A stretch of DNA of 64,000 bases from Macrosoma leucophasiata (GCA_036365455.1 JAWQUS010000032.1:16128001-16192000); one strand, 5' to 3'. Positions 34,113 to 45,276 are shown, counted from the first letter of the stretch. Program-made: numbers and translations. The notes: generated by a model from the sequence alone, not told the origin.

Positions 34113-34505
34113 GGGTTATGACATCGACTATGGAACCAATAGACACCTTATGTAGGGCGAACGGTTTCTGTCAACGCATACGCTAAATCAAGCTTATATT
34201 ATCCGCCATCTTAAAATGTTCATTTAATACCAACCATTTCCTTGATCTGAGAGTACAAAAAAATTCAAAAATAAAACGAATATAAAAAAACATAAGATGC
34301 CGAGTTGTAGTGTGAGATGGTGCAGTAAAATCACTAACACTTCTAATTTGAAAAAGGATGGTATTTGTTTTCACCGGTCAGTATTATAATACACATAATA
34401 AATCAATAAAATAATAGAGAATAATATTCATGGTAGCTCAAATTACGCTGGTCATGATTTGTTCTATGACGTATTAAAAAATTTGATATCTCTTTTCTTC
34501 GTATG
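34113..34505. other. intron, no gene
   Basis: No exon or named repeat visible. Confidence 0.4.
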
Positions 34506-34509
34506 CACG

Positions 34510-34569
34510 AAATTCGCTATTTCGTTTTTTCATAGACGTCAGTCTATGAAAAAACGAAATAGCGAATTT
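34510..34569. repeat. perfect palindrome, 28-bp arms, GTCA loop
   Basis: AAATTCGCTATTTCGTTTTT opens the left arm. The right arm from 34542 is its exact inverse, ending AGCGAATTT. Only four bases separate them. Confidence 0.96.
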
Positions 34570-34584
34570 TTTTAATACAATTAT

Positions 34585-34622
34585 ATTATTGACAATGCTC
34601 ATGACTGAGCATTGTCAATAAT
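34585..34622. repeat. second perfect palindrome, 17-bp arms, TGAC loop
   Basis: ATTATTGACAATGCTCA and its exact inverse around TGAC, 15 bp from the first palindrome. Confidence 0.96.
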
Positions 34623-35246
34623 TGACATTACAGACGGATGGAACTCTAGGGAGGCTTTTAAAAGTCTTATCGATATAGTCGATATAATTAGGGAAAGTGG
34701 GGTAAATTGATGGAGCAAGGATTATGGGATAATTTCCATATAAAAAATTCTCGTGTCACAATGTTAGTTAACATACTTCTCTGAGACGGCTTTACCGATT
34801 CTCATGAAATTTTGTGTGCCTATTGGGTAGGTCTGAGAATGGGCAAACATCAATTTTTCATACCTGTACGAGCCAATATTGCTCATACAGCATTTTTAAT
34901 GTTAAATTACCTAATTAAGCCAGTCGTAGCTTGATAACATAACATACGTACACGAGTCATTGTATTTCACAACAATAAGTGCGACTCAATAAATATTCTA
35001 CTATAACCTTTTAACGTTGGTTTACTTGGTGTGAAACTCCTAACAACTTTAACCTACAAGCGAGGGTACTGTCTACGGCAGAAACCCCAACAATATCCCT
35101 AAGTAATAAGGGTGATTCTAGGTAAATATTCTTTTTCGATTTCTTGGACATAGACCTACTTATTTTTTTCATACCTATAAGGCGATAGAAGGTCGTCGGG
35201 GCAGCTCGAACTTATTAGGCTTTTTTTCCAGTTTTAATAAGGGTTC
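34623..35246. other. intron, no gene
   Basis: Non-coding. Nothing named. Confidence 0.4.
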
Positions 35247-35600
35247 TTAGGGTTCCGCAGTAAACAAGGAACCCTTACAGTTTCGCCATGTCCGTCTGTC
35301 TGTCTGTCTGTCTGTCCGCGGTTGAGCACAAAAACTATTGGCACTAGAGATTTGAAATTTGGCACAAGTATAGGTATACCTTAATCGCGCAGAAAATGTG
35401 AAAATTAATATGATTTTAATTTACTATGACCTATCTGTTTTTTATTTTATATTATTCGCTGTACGTATTTTAAAATTTTTAATGACTTCACTTATGGAGG
35501 TATCTAAAAAAATTTAGATACTTATCCAAAATAAAAACATTTTCATTATTTTTTTCTCGTATTATATTGTTAAGAAAATCTGTTAACAATATAGTCACAT
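35247..35600 (+). mobile_element. partial MITE 'AGGGTTCCGTAGTTA'
   Basis: AGGGTTCCGCAGTAAACAAG, TTTCGCCATGTCCGTC and GTCTGTCTGTCTGTC as at 22422. The far terminus is not found. Confidence 0.7.
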
Positions 35601-36002
35601 TTCCACAGCAGTTCATAAAACTTTGCCATATTTCGATATAAACGAAGTTTGTTAGTCATCCCTATGATTTTGAAATATTATGATTTTTAGAATTAGAATG
35701 CAACGTCCTACTTCGTCTGCCTTTAGGCAGTTGACAGAACGAATTGTATGCAATAAATTGAACATTCTCAGTCTATAGGAAGGCTGATTGGTCTGTGGAT
35801 TATGACTTCGAGCCGCAACGAGAATAACATTTCAACATTCAATTTTTTTTAAGCTACAATAAAAATCGATAATTTTACTAGGAAATTTATGGTAGCTCAC
35901 ACTCGAGCTCGATCAGCACCACGTATTATAATATGTATGTATATAATTTACCTGCTGCTAAATGATAGTGGTAATGTACGGTGGTATATAACCTATACAG
36001 TA

Positions 36003-36422
36003 TATTTAGTAGATAGCAGTTTATTTGCATCTATGCTATGGACGTTCACATTATTTGATTTCTCACGATAATTTGTACTAGATTTAAGCTCTCATTTAAA
36101 AGAGCTCTTACTGAGTTTGTTGGGTAGCGGAGTTCTTCTCAGTAGTGACTGCACTTGGAACTCTGCTAAGTGAATAACTTTGATCTTGACGAATAAGTTT
36201 TTCTTTTTCTTCATTTATCATCATTGAAGGAATTGAAAAATGTTGTGATTATTATGTTTTAACTAAGTAGTTTAAATTCTATTTTTTAATTTACTATTAA
36301 TATATGATTTTGCTTTTACTTTATGTAATGGTTATTCACTCTAGGTATTTTATATATTTCTTGACGTTTTGAAAGTATCTGTAAAGATCTATTCGAAATA
36401 AAAATATTTTCTATTTCTATGT
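36003..36422 (+). repeat. 5'-truncated jockey copy (3' UTR only)
   Basis: Over 90% similar to 38702-39118: TTAGTAGATAGCAGTTTATT to CGAAATAAAAATATTTTCT. Only the 3' UTR survives. Confidence 0.93.
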
Positions 36423-36439
36423 CTATTCAGTATACTCGT

Positions 36440-36610
36440 ATAACCTACACAGAACATGATAACGGTTTACATCGGAGAAAACCGATAACCACTTACTGGC
36501 AGGTCAAATAGGTAACATGTAGGTGTTCACGCTTTCGAGCTCGTTTATTGGAGCTCTATCACTGTACATTACCATCGAACACAATAGCGTTACAATCACC
36601 ATTTAAAGTA
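36440..36610 (-). repeat. old SINE-A copy, strongly diverged
   Basis: GAACATGATAACGG, CACGCTTTCGAGCTCG and TTGGAGCTCTATCACTG keep the family order. Little else aligns. Confidence 0.55.
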
Positions 36611-36667
36611 AATAAATAATATATAGAATTTAAAACATATCAAAACTAGGCCGCTCGCAACCTCGCT

Positions 36668-36782
36668 GTAGAATACCAACCGTCGCCCATGAGAGGGGAG
36701 GAGCTTGGTGAAGCGGGGAAATCGGTCGGGACGTCGAAGTGTCCATTTTATACGTAGTATTGTTACATATTATCTGCTTTAG
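36668..36782 (+). repeat. repeat F, right part
   Basis: ATACCAACCGTCGCCCATGA, GAGGGGAGGAGC, GGGACGTCGAAGTGTCCAT and ATACGTAGTATTGTTACATA match the end of 60471-60692. Confidence 0.8.
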
Positions 36783-36966
36783 GTTTTGCCTTAAGTGGAA
36801 GGATATGAAGCGTTACCTAACTTCCAACAATCGTGTAACGTATCTCCAAAAAAAAGTCAATATTGCGTGAAGGGTATTTCAGGTGATGACGCGTCTCTAA
36901 TACATCTCTCAGGGCAGGGCCGGCGGAAGACATGGGTGTGCACACACCCATGTCTTCTCCATCACC

Positions 36967-37256
36967 ATGGTAGCAGGCCACTACTACCACGGTGAGGTCC
37001 TGGGTTCGATTCCCGGGTAGGGAGTTATCAAAGATAATGGTGTAAAGTCCTTTATCTCTGATTCCATTGGGATGTTTCCATTTTCTGGAAATTTCCCAGT
37101 ACCTTGAAGTGTGTTAATGTGCCCGGAGATGCAACAGACTCGCCACCTGTTACATGGGTCAAAAACGTAACCGGCGAATCGTGGGTGTTTGCATGTATGC
37201 TTAAATGCATGCATTTACCTCTGTCTACCCCTTCGGGAATTACAGACGTTACGTTT
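36967..37256 (+). repeat. SINE-B, 5' end slightly truncated
   Basis: Starts inside the tRNA-like head (ATGGTAGCAGGCCACTACTA). B box GGTTCGATTCCCGGG at about 37002. Ends AATTACAGACGTTACGT. Confidence 0.92.
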
Positions 37257-37267
37257 TTTATGGTTTT

Positions 37268-37312
37268 TATTTTATGTATCGAAGGTGGCAAACAAGCAGG
37301 TAGTTAGTACAC
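37268..37312 (-). repeat. SINE-A scrap
   Basis: ATGTATCGAAGGTGGCAAAC then AAGCAGGTAGT, the extreme tail in reverse, cut off by the jockey copy. Confidence 0.65.
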
Positions 37313-39118
37313 ATAAATTGGTAAATTGGAAACATTGGTCAGGAAGTTATATCACTACGGCCTTCGAGATACCGCTCTCGAGCTTATGACTTCATATTTA
37401 AACAATAGAAGTATGTGTGTTGATGTAAATGGGACAAGATCTCCCGGGACTTCAATGGATATGGGGGTCCCACAGGGCTCTATTTTAGGGCCATTTCTTT
37501 TCTTAGTCTATATTAATGACTTACCCTACATTATCGATGATGGCCAAGAGATGGTATTGTTTGCTGATGATACTTCTTTAGTGTTCAAAATTAAAAGACA
37601 GGAGGTAGATTTTGACTGTGTAAACAATACTCTCTCTAATATTGTACATTGGTTTAGCGCCAATAACCTTTCGTTAAATAGGAGTAAGACAAAATGTATT
37701 AAATTTACTACTCCTAACGTAAAACAGGTTGACCAATGTTAAGATAAATGAGGAAGTATTGGAGATCGTAGAGTCCACGGTATTTCTGGGCATTACCGTG
37801 GATGCTAAATTGCAATGGGGTCCCCATATTGCCAAATTAGCTAGTAGACTTAGCTCGGCAGCATTTGCTGTGAAAAAGATTAAGACTATTAACAAGGTCG
37901 AGACGGCTCGCCTTGTTTATTTTAGTTATTTTCACAGTATAATATCCTATGGCATTTTGCTATGGGGAAATGCCGCCGACGTCAACACTATTTTTGTACT
38001 GCAAAAGAGAGCTGTCCGGGCTATCTACGGGTTGAGTCCGAGGGTATCTCTTAGAGATACATTTAAAGAAATAAATATTCTGACTGTAGCTTCGCAATAC
38101 ATTTATGAAAATGTATTATATGTCCGTAAAAACATTAATGAGTTTCCTACAATAGGTAACAATCACAGTATAAATACTAGGAACAAATACAAGTTGTCCA
38201 TGCATGCAACGCGGCTGAATAGGGTCAGTAATTCTTTTAGAGGTCAATGTATACGGTTCTTTAATCAAATCCCCAAAAACGTTCAAAGTCTATCGATCAA
38301 TAAATTTAAGAAAGTAATGAAAGAACGTTTATATAAATGTAATTACTATAAGACCAGTGATTATCTTAATGATAATACGTCTTGGGATTATAGCGATCGC
38401 TGCCAGGCTATTTCATGATACTGTGATTTCGTGTATTCAGTAATTAGTATCTACTATTGTTAAGGGTTGAATAATGTGAATATCCTGGCTGAAAATGAAT
38501 TCCATCTTTTATTTTGCCGTATGCATATCCGGAACAGTCATGCACGCTTAAATGTCTTTGCCTTTGGCGGCGTCGTGTGGCGGGTTGCTCACTTCCCTCT
38601 AAAAAGGTCGAGGAGGGCAATGGCTGTCACATGCGTCATACTCGTGAACGGGTGCTGTTGGTGGGGACTGGTCTGTTCTGGTTTACAGGAGCTACATGAC
38701 ATTTAGTAGATAGCAGTTTATTTGCATCTATGCTATGGACGTTCACATTATTTGATTTTTCACGATAATCTATCTGTACTAGATTTAAGCTCTCATTTAA
38801 AAGAGCTCTTACTGAGTTTGTTGGGTAGCGGAGTTCTTCTCAGTATTGACTGCACTTGGAACTCTGCTAAGTGAATAACATTGATCTTGACGAATAAGTT
38901 TTTCTTTTTCTTCGTTTATTATCATTGAAGGAATTGAAAAATTTTATGATTATTGTTTTAACCAAATAGTTTAAATTTAAATTTTTAATTTACTATTAAT
39001 ATATGATTTTGCTTTTACTATATGTAATGGTTATTCGCTCTAGGTAGTTTATGATTTATTGACGTTTTGAAAGTATCTGTAAAGATCTATTCGAAATAAA
39101 AATATTTTCTATTTCTAT
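37313..39118 (+). pseudogene. jockey-clade LINE, 5'-truncated, frameshifted
   Basis: Retains the second half of the reverse transcriptase and the 3' UTR. The first frame (about 37315-37742) has GVPQGSILGPFLFLVYINDL and the catalytic LFADDTSLVF (YxDD-type box). Then comes a frame change near 37730, after which the second frame (37729-38418) carries FLGITVDAKLQW, SYGILLWGNAADVN and VLQKRAVRAIYGL and stops at 38418. A 3' UTR of about 700 bp ends CGAAATAAAAATATTTTCT. The fingers domain, endonuclease and ORF1 are missing. A retroposed copy that cannot move by itself. The gentle divergence from 36003-36422 suggests the family was active not long ago. Confidence 0.93.
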
Positions 39119-39128
39119 TCCAAATAAC

Positions 39129-39332
39129 AGTGATGACTGCAGCCTATAGACGTGTGATGCGTTGCCACCCCTAAGGCCTAAGTAAGACTCTGTGATAGTT
39201 ATTACGGGGCCATACATTGCCATCTAACCGGAACACGATAGTGCTGAACACTACCATTTGGCGGCAGATAGATTAGGTAATGCGGTGGTGCCTACGCCCT
39301 CGAGCTTCTGTACTGCAAATCTACCACTAGTA
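39129..39332 (-). repeat. SINE-A, tail lost
   Basis: AGTGATGACTGCAGCC to AATCTACCACTAGT. It lies directly after the jockey tail. Confidence 0.88.
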
Positions 39333-39774
39333 AAAATAAGTATATTCACGCCAAATCACTTATGGGGATAGGCTGAGAGTGTGGAGTTACATAAATAAGT
39401 ATGTAAATCAATGACCCAAACACCAACGTGTGACGTAAAAATAATAATTTCAAACAAGGAACCCACTTCTTGTTGAAGATTAATTAGAAAATTATAATAA
39501 GAAAAACAAGTTTCTTTACGTCTGTCATACGCAATAAAAGGTCAAAGGATATTACCAGCTATTCTTAAATATTCAAATTAAATAATTTTGAAGTTTTTGA
39601 GTAAATATACGAATACTTACCGTCGCTCTATTCATTTAACGCCGAAATGACAAAGCCAAAACTTTTGAAAAAATAGACAAAGCAGATCTTTCTACGCATC
39701 TTTCTTTTTATCAAAGCCCTAAGGCATCCACAGTTGGGCAAAGCCTTCATCAAAGCCCACAACCACACCGCGGA
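39333..39774. other. intron, no gene
   Basis: Non-coding. No repeat assigned. Confidence 0.4.
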
Positions 39775-39877
39775 CACTTTGCCAAAATTCCATACAAACG
39801 CTTAATTTGGTCTCTATTACACAGACATCAATCAGTGACGTGTATTTACACGTGCACCTGTGTGCGCAGCACGTAGA
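39775..39877 (+). repeat. repeat F, left part
   Basis: CCACACCGCGGACACTTTGC to GCAGCACGTAG. It stops exactly where the RTE sequence begins. Confidence 0.85.
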
Positions 39878-41042
39878 AAATAGCTTTGTGCCCTGCCCAT
39901 TGCCACTTCAGCTTGGAAATCTGCTTGGCTATCTCAGCGACTTTCGTTCGCCTACGGATCTCCTCATTTCTGATTCGATCCAGTAGGGAAACGCCGAGCA
40001 TAGCCCTTTCCATTGACCGCTGAGTGACTTGGAGCTTTCGTACGAGACCCATAGTGAGAGACCACGTCTCGGCACCGTAGGTCATCACCGGTAAAACGCA
40101 CTGATTAAAGACTTTCGTCTTCAAGGACTGCGGGATGTTTGACGAGAAAACGCTCCTTAACTTCCCGAACGCTGCCCAGCCGAGTTGGATTCGGCGAATG
40201 ACCTCTTTCTCGAAGTTCGACCTGCCTAGTTGTATGGTGTGTCCTAAATAGACATATTCGTCGACAACTTCGAGGATCGAGTTCCCAGCGGATACTGGAG
40301 TGGGCAATACACGGTTATTGAACATGACCTTGGTCTTATCCATGTTCATTTTAAAGCCCACTCTTTGGGACACTCGATTGAGGTCTTCGAGCATTGTGCT
40401 GAGATCTTCCAGCGACTCTGCCATGACTATAATATCGTCGGCAAACCGAAGGTGAGTGATGTATTCGCCGTTGATATTGATGCCTAGTCCTTGCCATTCC
40501 AGGAGCTTGAAGGCGTCTTCCATTGCATTGGTGAAGAGCAGGGATGAAATAACATCTCCCTGTCTTACTCCCCTCTGCAAAGGAATCGCCCTCGTGCATT
40601 GGTCCTGTACTCGGACTGACATGGTGGCGTTTTTATACAGACACTTCAACACTTCGATGTACCGATAGTCAATGTGGCAACGCTGTAAAGACTGCAGCAC
40701 AGCCCATGTTTCAACCGAATCAAAGGCTTTCTCATAGTCCACGAACGCTAAGCATAATGGCCGGTTATACTCCTCGGACTTCTGTATAAGCTGCCGCAGC
40801 GTGTGTATGTGGTCTATGGTACTATAGCCTTTTCGGAAACCGGCTTGTTCGGGAGGCTGGAAGTCATCAAACCTGCGAGCGAGACGGTTTGTAATCACCC
40901 TCGAAAACAGCTTGTAGACATGGCTCAGAAGCAAGATGGGTCTATAATTCTTCAATAGGGCTTTATCACCTTTTTTTGAAGAAAAGCACCACCACGCCTC
41001 TGTTCCATGCTTCTGGCGTAGTACCTTCGAATAGGACGGAAT
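39878..41042 (-). pseudogene. RTE-clade LINE reverse transcriptase, truncated
   Basis: The open frame (40955 down to about 39878, running on into repeat F) has the RT landmarks in order: KNYRPI, RITNRLARRF-like VITNRLAR, FRKGYSTIDHI, the catalytic FVDYEKAFDSVE (motif A), RGVRQGDVISSLLF (motif B), LRFADDIIVMAE (motif C), YLGHTIQL, YGAETWSL, and a C-terminal KLKWQWAGH. Upstream coding (TPEAWNRGVVVLFFKK) is offset by one extra A in the AAAAAAA run near 40975, then everything ends at about 41040. The endonuclease is missing. The polymerase core looks otherwise intact, so a fairly recent but dead copy. Confidence 0.94.
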
Positions 41043-41074
41043 TAAATATAATATAATAAATAAGTGGTAACTCT

Positions 41075-41133
41075 CGTCAATGACATTCTATACATGTCAT
41101 TGGTACTCGTGCGAAGCCGGGGCAGGTCGCTAG
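41075..41133 (+). mobile_element. Helitron 3' terminus
   Basis: GTGCGAAGCCGGGGCAGGTC then GCTAGT, a characteristic moth Helitron ending with a short GC hairpin before CTAG. The 5' part is not present. Confidence 0.65.
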
Positions 41134-41269
41134 TAGGAAAATACAAGAAGGTTATGATTATGATACATATTATAACTCAATTGTACGGAAAAAGGTTATT
41201 GTCCGAAGGGTGTAGTTCACCTCGACGACTTTTATAGAAAGCGCGCAGTATCACCAAATTACAAAAAAA

Positions 41270-41770
41270 AAAAAACCGGTAGTGCGTGTCAGGCCACGCA
41301 CAAGGTCCGTTTCCGTTTCTCGGTACAATTTATAGGTTGATCGGATTAGTCTTCCTTTTAAAAAAACCCGTTACTTATAAACAACTGTGATTTTTTTTTC
41401 GGACTTCCAAACTCCACCTGATGGCAGAGGGTCCTAGGGTAACAAAATTTGGCACTTTTATCTTAATAATAATCTTAATATGTTCTAAATCCCTGAATCG
41501 AAAATATGTATATTCATGCTAAGCTTTGCAGCTAGCAGCTTTATAGTCTCTGACTCTCTGAGCCAAGCTGCGGAAAGACGGGCAGACGAAAGGACATACG
41601 GACATACAGACATACAGACGGACGCACGGTCGGTCGGTCGGTCGGTCGGACGGTCGGACGGTCGGACGGTCGGACGGTCGGACGGTCGGACGGTCGGACG
41701 AACGGACGTTCGGACGGTCGGACTGTCATGGCCCAACTATTAGCGTTCCTTGTAAGCTACGGAACCCTAA
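41270..41770. mobile_element. MITE-like element with GGAC microsatellite
   Basis: Left part GTGCGTGTCAGGCCACGCAC, right part TGTAAGCTACGGAACCCT, related to 22422-23054. Inside, 41625-41725 is a run of GGTC then GGACGGTC units that keeps several frames open (QTDARSVGRS-type). I treat these frames as non-coding. Confidence 0.75.
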
Positions 41771-42087
41771 AAATCTGATTATAAAAACTACACCAGTGCG
41801 CAGTTTTCTAAAAGCGTGAACATTTGCTTGGCAAATTCTTATACAGCTCCAAACTCCAAGTTGACCACTCTGTAATGTAGATATCTTTTGTTTTGATACG
41901 CTCCGTAAACTTCGCAGTAGATTTGTCTTTGTTTCATATTTTTTCGTATTTCTAATTATTATCTTCCTAATTCCTCAATCCTTTTTTGTGTCTTGTATAT
42001 TTGAGCTAAGTCATTTAAACATACTTAAAGAGCGTTTATTATTATTCCACTTATTAATTTTTCTTAAATGTTTATAATTTTTTCTTC
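41771..42087. other. intron, no gene
   Basis: Non-coding. Confidence 0.4.
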
Positions 42088-42089
42088 CA

Positions 42090-42245
42090 TGTAATGTAGG
42101 TGGTGAACAAGCATGCAGTTCACATTGATGTTAAATGATGACTGCAGCCTATAGACCCACACAAAGACCAAGGTCAAAATGCAGATGCGTTACCACTCCT
42201 GAGGCTTAAGGTGTTATGCCTCTTTACCGGAAATTACAGGACCGT
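42090..42245 (-). repeat. SINE-A, short form
   Basis: ATGTAATGTAGGTGGTGAAC to TTACAGGACCGT. It ends at the same site as 25346, 25734 and 59475. Confidence 0.88.
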
Positions 42246-42688
42246 TTTTTATTTTTTTGAGTATCACGTAACGCTATTTGGGGGGAAGATGGGGTTTTGT
42301 AAAACGTCACGATGCGTTAACGAGGGACATAAGGGGGGCGAGGGGTGGTTCAAATAACGTGTTACGTAACATTGTTTTTTTAAATTTATTACTGCAAACG
42401 CGATTAAAACAATAACAAAGGTATTTTAGCGACTTTCCGGTACCTACTTTGCGCAACATAATTATAACCTTTATAGGTAAAAAAACTCATTTGTTACATA
42501 CCTAAAGTTTTGGGAGGGGGAGAAGGGTTACACAACATCGTTGCGGCACGTTACATGAGGGTGATAGGGGTCAAAAATCCTCAAGAATTGCGTTACGTAA
42601 TGCGCACCCTTAACAATATAGAGCCAAGTGTATCTCACAGTATTTCTCACAGTTGTAAGGGAATGCCCTACAGTAAAAAGTCCCCGCA
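42246..42688. other. intron with GTAACGC-type repeats
   Basis: Pairs such as CACGTAACGCTATTTGG, AACGTGTTACGTAAC and GCGTTACGTAATGCGC suggest an old element with inverted GTTACGTAA motifs. Unclassified. Confidence 0.4.
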
Positions 42689-42689
42689 G

Positions 42690-42998
42690 GGAAGCGCACA
42701 TGGCTCTGTGGCTGGTCGGGTGTGTGATGGGTGACCGCTAGTGGCAAATTTAAATGTGCGTTTCCGTGCTTCATAGGGCACGTTAAGCCGTCGGTCCCGG
42801 TTGCTTTCGATAGATAGCAGTCGTTAAACCTTGTTGGAGGCCTCATGGGCGGTTTGAGAACATCCGACAGCGGGTTGGCCACTAACCCCGTATCTCCACC
42901 AATCCGCATTGGAGCAGCGTGATGGAGTAAGCTCCAAGCCTCCCCCCAAAAGGAGGAGAGACTCGTGCCCAGCAGTGGAACGCATAATGGGTTGCCAT
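42690..42998 (+). repeat. SINE-C (5S-rRNA-like head)
   Basis: The head has TCGGGTGTGTGATGGGTGAC followed by CGC, which resembles the 3' half of 5S rRNA (GATGGG-x-GACCGC region). Then GATAGCAGTCGTTAAACCTT, and a tail GTGCCCAGCAGTGGAACGCA. Confidence 0.75.
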
Positions 42999-43075
42999 TT
43001 TTAAATAGGCTGATAAGGAAAATTGGTTTAAAACGATAGTTGCCCGGATACTAACTCCACCGACCATGGTACGTA

Positions 43076-43155
43076 GATGATATGTTCTTAGGTTTTCGCG
43101 AGCTACACTCATTGAAATAAAACTATTTTACGGATTTATCTAGCGTATATTAAAC
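43076..43155. repeat. left arm of an inverted repeat around jockey copy 3
   Basis: CTACACTCATTGAAATAAAA and GGATTTATCTAGCGTATATT are matched in inverse by 44240-44327. Confidence 0.75.
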
Positions 43156-44113
43156 TATTGTTTTTTTTGTTTTCCTTTTATCTGCAATCAGTCCCAGGAC
43201 TATAAGCAAATTTGTTAAGGCGATTGTGACTGTGCGAGGGGCTCTCCCCAGTGGGAGGCACTCCTATTTTACCACCGAGAACGTAAAGTCTGGATGTCAT
43301 GGCGTTTAAGGCGTTTACTGTACTTGATTTTTGTTAATTCGGCAGCCAAGTCATTTGGGTGGTTGTCGAGCCGATTTTTGTAGTTACTTGAAGACTGCTG
43401 GATCTCTTCCTTCACTGTTTTGACTTCCAGAGCTGCATGTATCTCAGAATTAGTGAGAAACCATGGAGCATTCGACAAGGTACGCAATATGCCATTTTGA
43501 AATCTCTGTATAATAGTTAATTTGGATGTACAAGCACTTCCCCAGGGTTGTATCCCATACGTCCATACAGGTTTGAGAATCATTTTATAGATTAGGAGCT
43601 TATTGTCCACTGAACGTGCCATCAGCCAATTCATGGTCCGGAACCGTATGATGGTTTCATCACGCTTCATTTTGATATGATGTTTCCATGTCAGTCTTCT
43701 ATCCAGGTGTATTCCGAGGTACTTGACTGAGTCACATTGAGGCAGATTATTGTTTCCCAGTTGCACGGGTGAACAGTTTCCTTTTCTAAGCGTGAAAGTT
43801 ATGTGAGTCGATTTAGAAGCACTTGCTTTGATGCGCCAATTTTGCATCCAGTCACTGACTTTGTTGAGGCTTTCTTGTAAGTTGTTTGAAGCAGTTTGTG
43901 GATCTGTGCTGCTTGCTAATAGTGCAGTGTCATCAGCAAATGTAGCGTTCATTACTTGTGTTGCCTGAGGGAGGTCTGCAGTATACAAAGTATACAGGAT
44001 TGGACCAAGGACGGAGCCTTGGGGCACCCCAGCCGAGATCTCATAGATTTCTGATGCGTTTCCGCTTTCTCGTACTTGGAACATGCGATTCGACAGGTAA
44101 GAATCCATCAAAG
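43156..44113 (-). pseudogene. jockey-clade LINE, RT C-terminal half
   Basis: A 280-codon frame (43269-44111) with AGVPQGSVLGPILYTLYTAD, the catalytic TFADDTALLA, KSTHITFTLRKG, YLGIHLDRRLTWKHHI, YGIQPWGSACTS and LRTLSNAPWF, as in jockey-family polymerases. It ends in a minus-strand 3' UTR of about 100 bp and a poly-A (T run at 43152-43163). 5' truncation is at about 44113. The lineage differs from the copy at 37313. Confidence 0.93.
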
Positions 44114-44239
44114 TGTACTCGAAAATATTTATTTAAATTACGGAACCCTCACCACGCGAGTTCTGTCAGACAAATGTCACCTCAGTCTGCCCGAGACCAC
44201 GGAAGCTGAGAAGCGACCGAAACGCCGGGTTGATTTGAA

Positions 44240-44327
44240 AAATAATTTTAGTTTAATATACGCGAGATAAATCCGTAGAAATAGTTTTATTTCCATGATA
44301 CGTAGGTGCCCGCAAACTACACTCATT
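44240..44327. repeat. right arm of the inverted repeat
   Basis: AATATACGCGAGATAAATCC and TAGTTTTATTTCCATGA are the inverse of 43110-43150. A further AATATACGCGACACGGAC scrap is at 44405. Confidence 0.7.
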
Positions 44328-44594
44328 GAAATAATAAAATTTTCTTGGATTTTTGTGGCGTATATCAAATGGAAATGAATCAGAATATCAGACTGCATTC
44401 AAGTTTAATATACGCGACACGGACTAAGTTCTCATCAGATATTATTAAGGAAAATGTACATGAAATAACTATGTGGAACAATGAGGTTAATCTATATTGA
44501 GAAGACATGACGAACAAAAACCCGGTTATGTTTTTAAATTAAATTGATAGATCAAGATGGCGTCGTAAGTCGTAACGCAATAATCTATTTAAAT

Positions 44595-44680
44595 AAAAAT
44601 CAATTGCTGGTCGTTAGTCGCGCTTAAACTGGAGAACGGCTGGACCGATTAGGTTAATTTTGGTTTTGACACATAATATT
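44595..44680 (+). mobile_element. Helitron 5'-part fragment
   Basis: ATCAATTGCTGGTCGTTAGT, GGAGAACGGCTGGACCGATT and TAATTTTGGTTTTGA match the start of the complete element at 50255-50506. Cut by the MITE that follows. Confidence 0.65.
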
Positions 44681-44682
44681 TA

Positions 44683-44930
44683 CAGTGCTCATCAAGAAAT
44701 AATGCACATCGAGCCTATGAAAGTGTCAATCGGCTAGTTTTGGTTTCATTGAGCGTTATCTCTGCTGCACACTGCCTACGCAAGCATCCGTGGTCCGGTA
44801 TTGGTCAAAACATGATCAAATAGTCGATAAACGTCAAATAGGTAAGATATGAAAGAGATAACGCTCTACAGATCCGAAAAAAGCCGACGTCTCTTCCTGA
44901 GGTCGATGTGCATTTTCTTGTTGGATACTG
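44683..44930. mobile_element. mariner-like MITE, copy 2 (inverse of copy 1)
   Basis: 248 bp, CAGTGCTCATCAAGAAATAA to TTTCTTGTTGGATACTG, TA on both sides. It aligns with 21387-21637 in opposite orientation. Confidence 0.87.
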
Positions 44931-45099
44931 TACATGATCTTAAATTATAGGTTTATGTATTTAATAATTTTTAATTAAGAAATAACTTGTCTTCAAATTT
45001 TACGAACAATATGCACACCCTACGCATACTTACATACACCTTAAGGTATATTAATGTCAAATTGCATTGCAATGTGAAAGTGAGGTAAATTGACTTAAA

Positions 45100-45276
45100 A
45101 GGCTATTACACGGCACGGTATTCAGGGTCCGACAGAAAAAATTACACTATCCGGTCGCAGTACAAATAGACGGGCCGCTCCGGTCGCCCTAATTAGGGCC
45201 CTAACTCCCTAAATCTTATTACACTACCCTGAATCTTGCTATCGTACCCTGAATACCGTGCCGTGTAATAAGTCCT
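45100..45276. mobile_element. MITE 'TATTACACGGCACGG', copy 1
   Basis: TATTACACGGCACGGTATTC and the inverse GAATACCGTGCCGTGTAATA. The interior has GCTCCGGTCGCCCTAATTAG. Copy 2 is at 56830. Confidence 0.9.

Noticed and set aside
41485..41743. Arg/Asp/Pro-rich frames on both strands
   Set aside because: They come from the GGAC microsatellite inside a MITE-like element.
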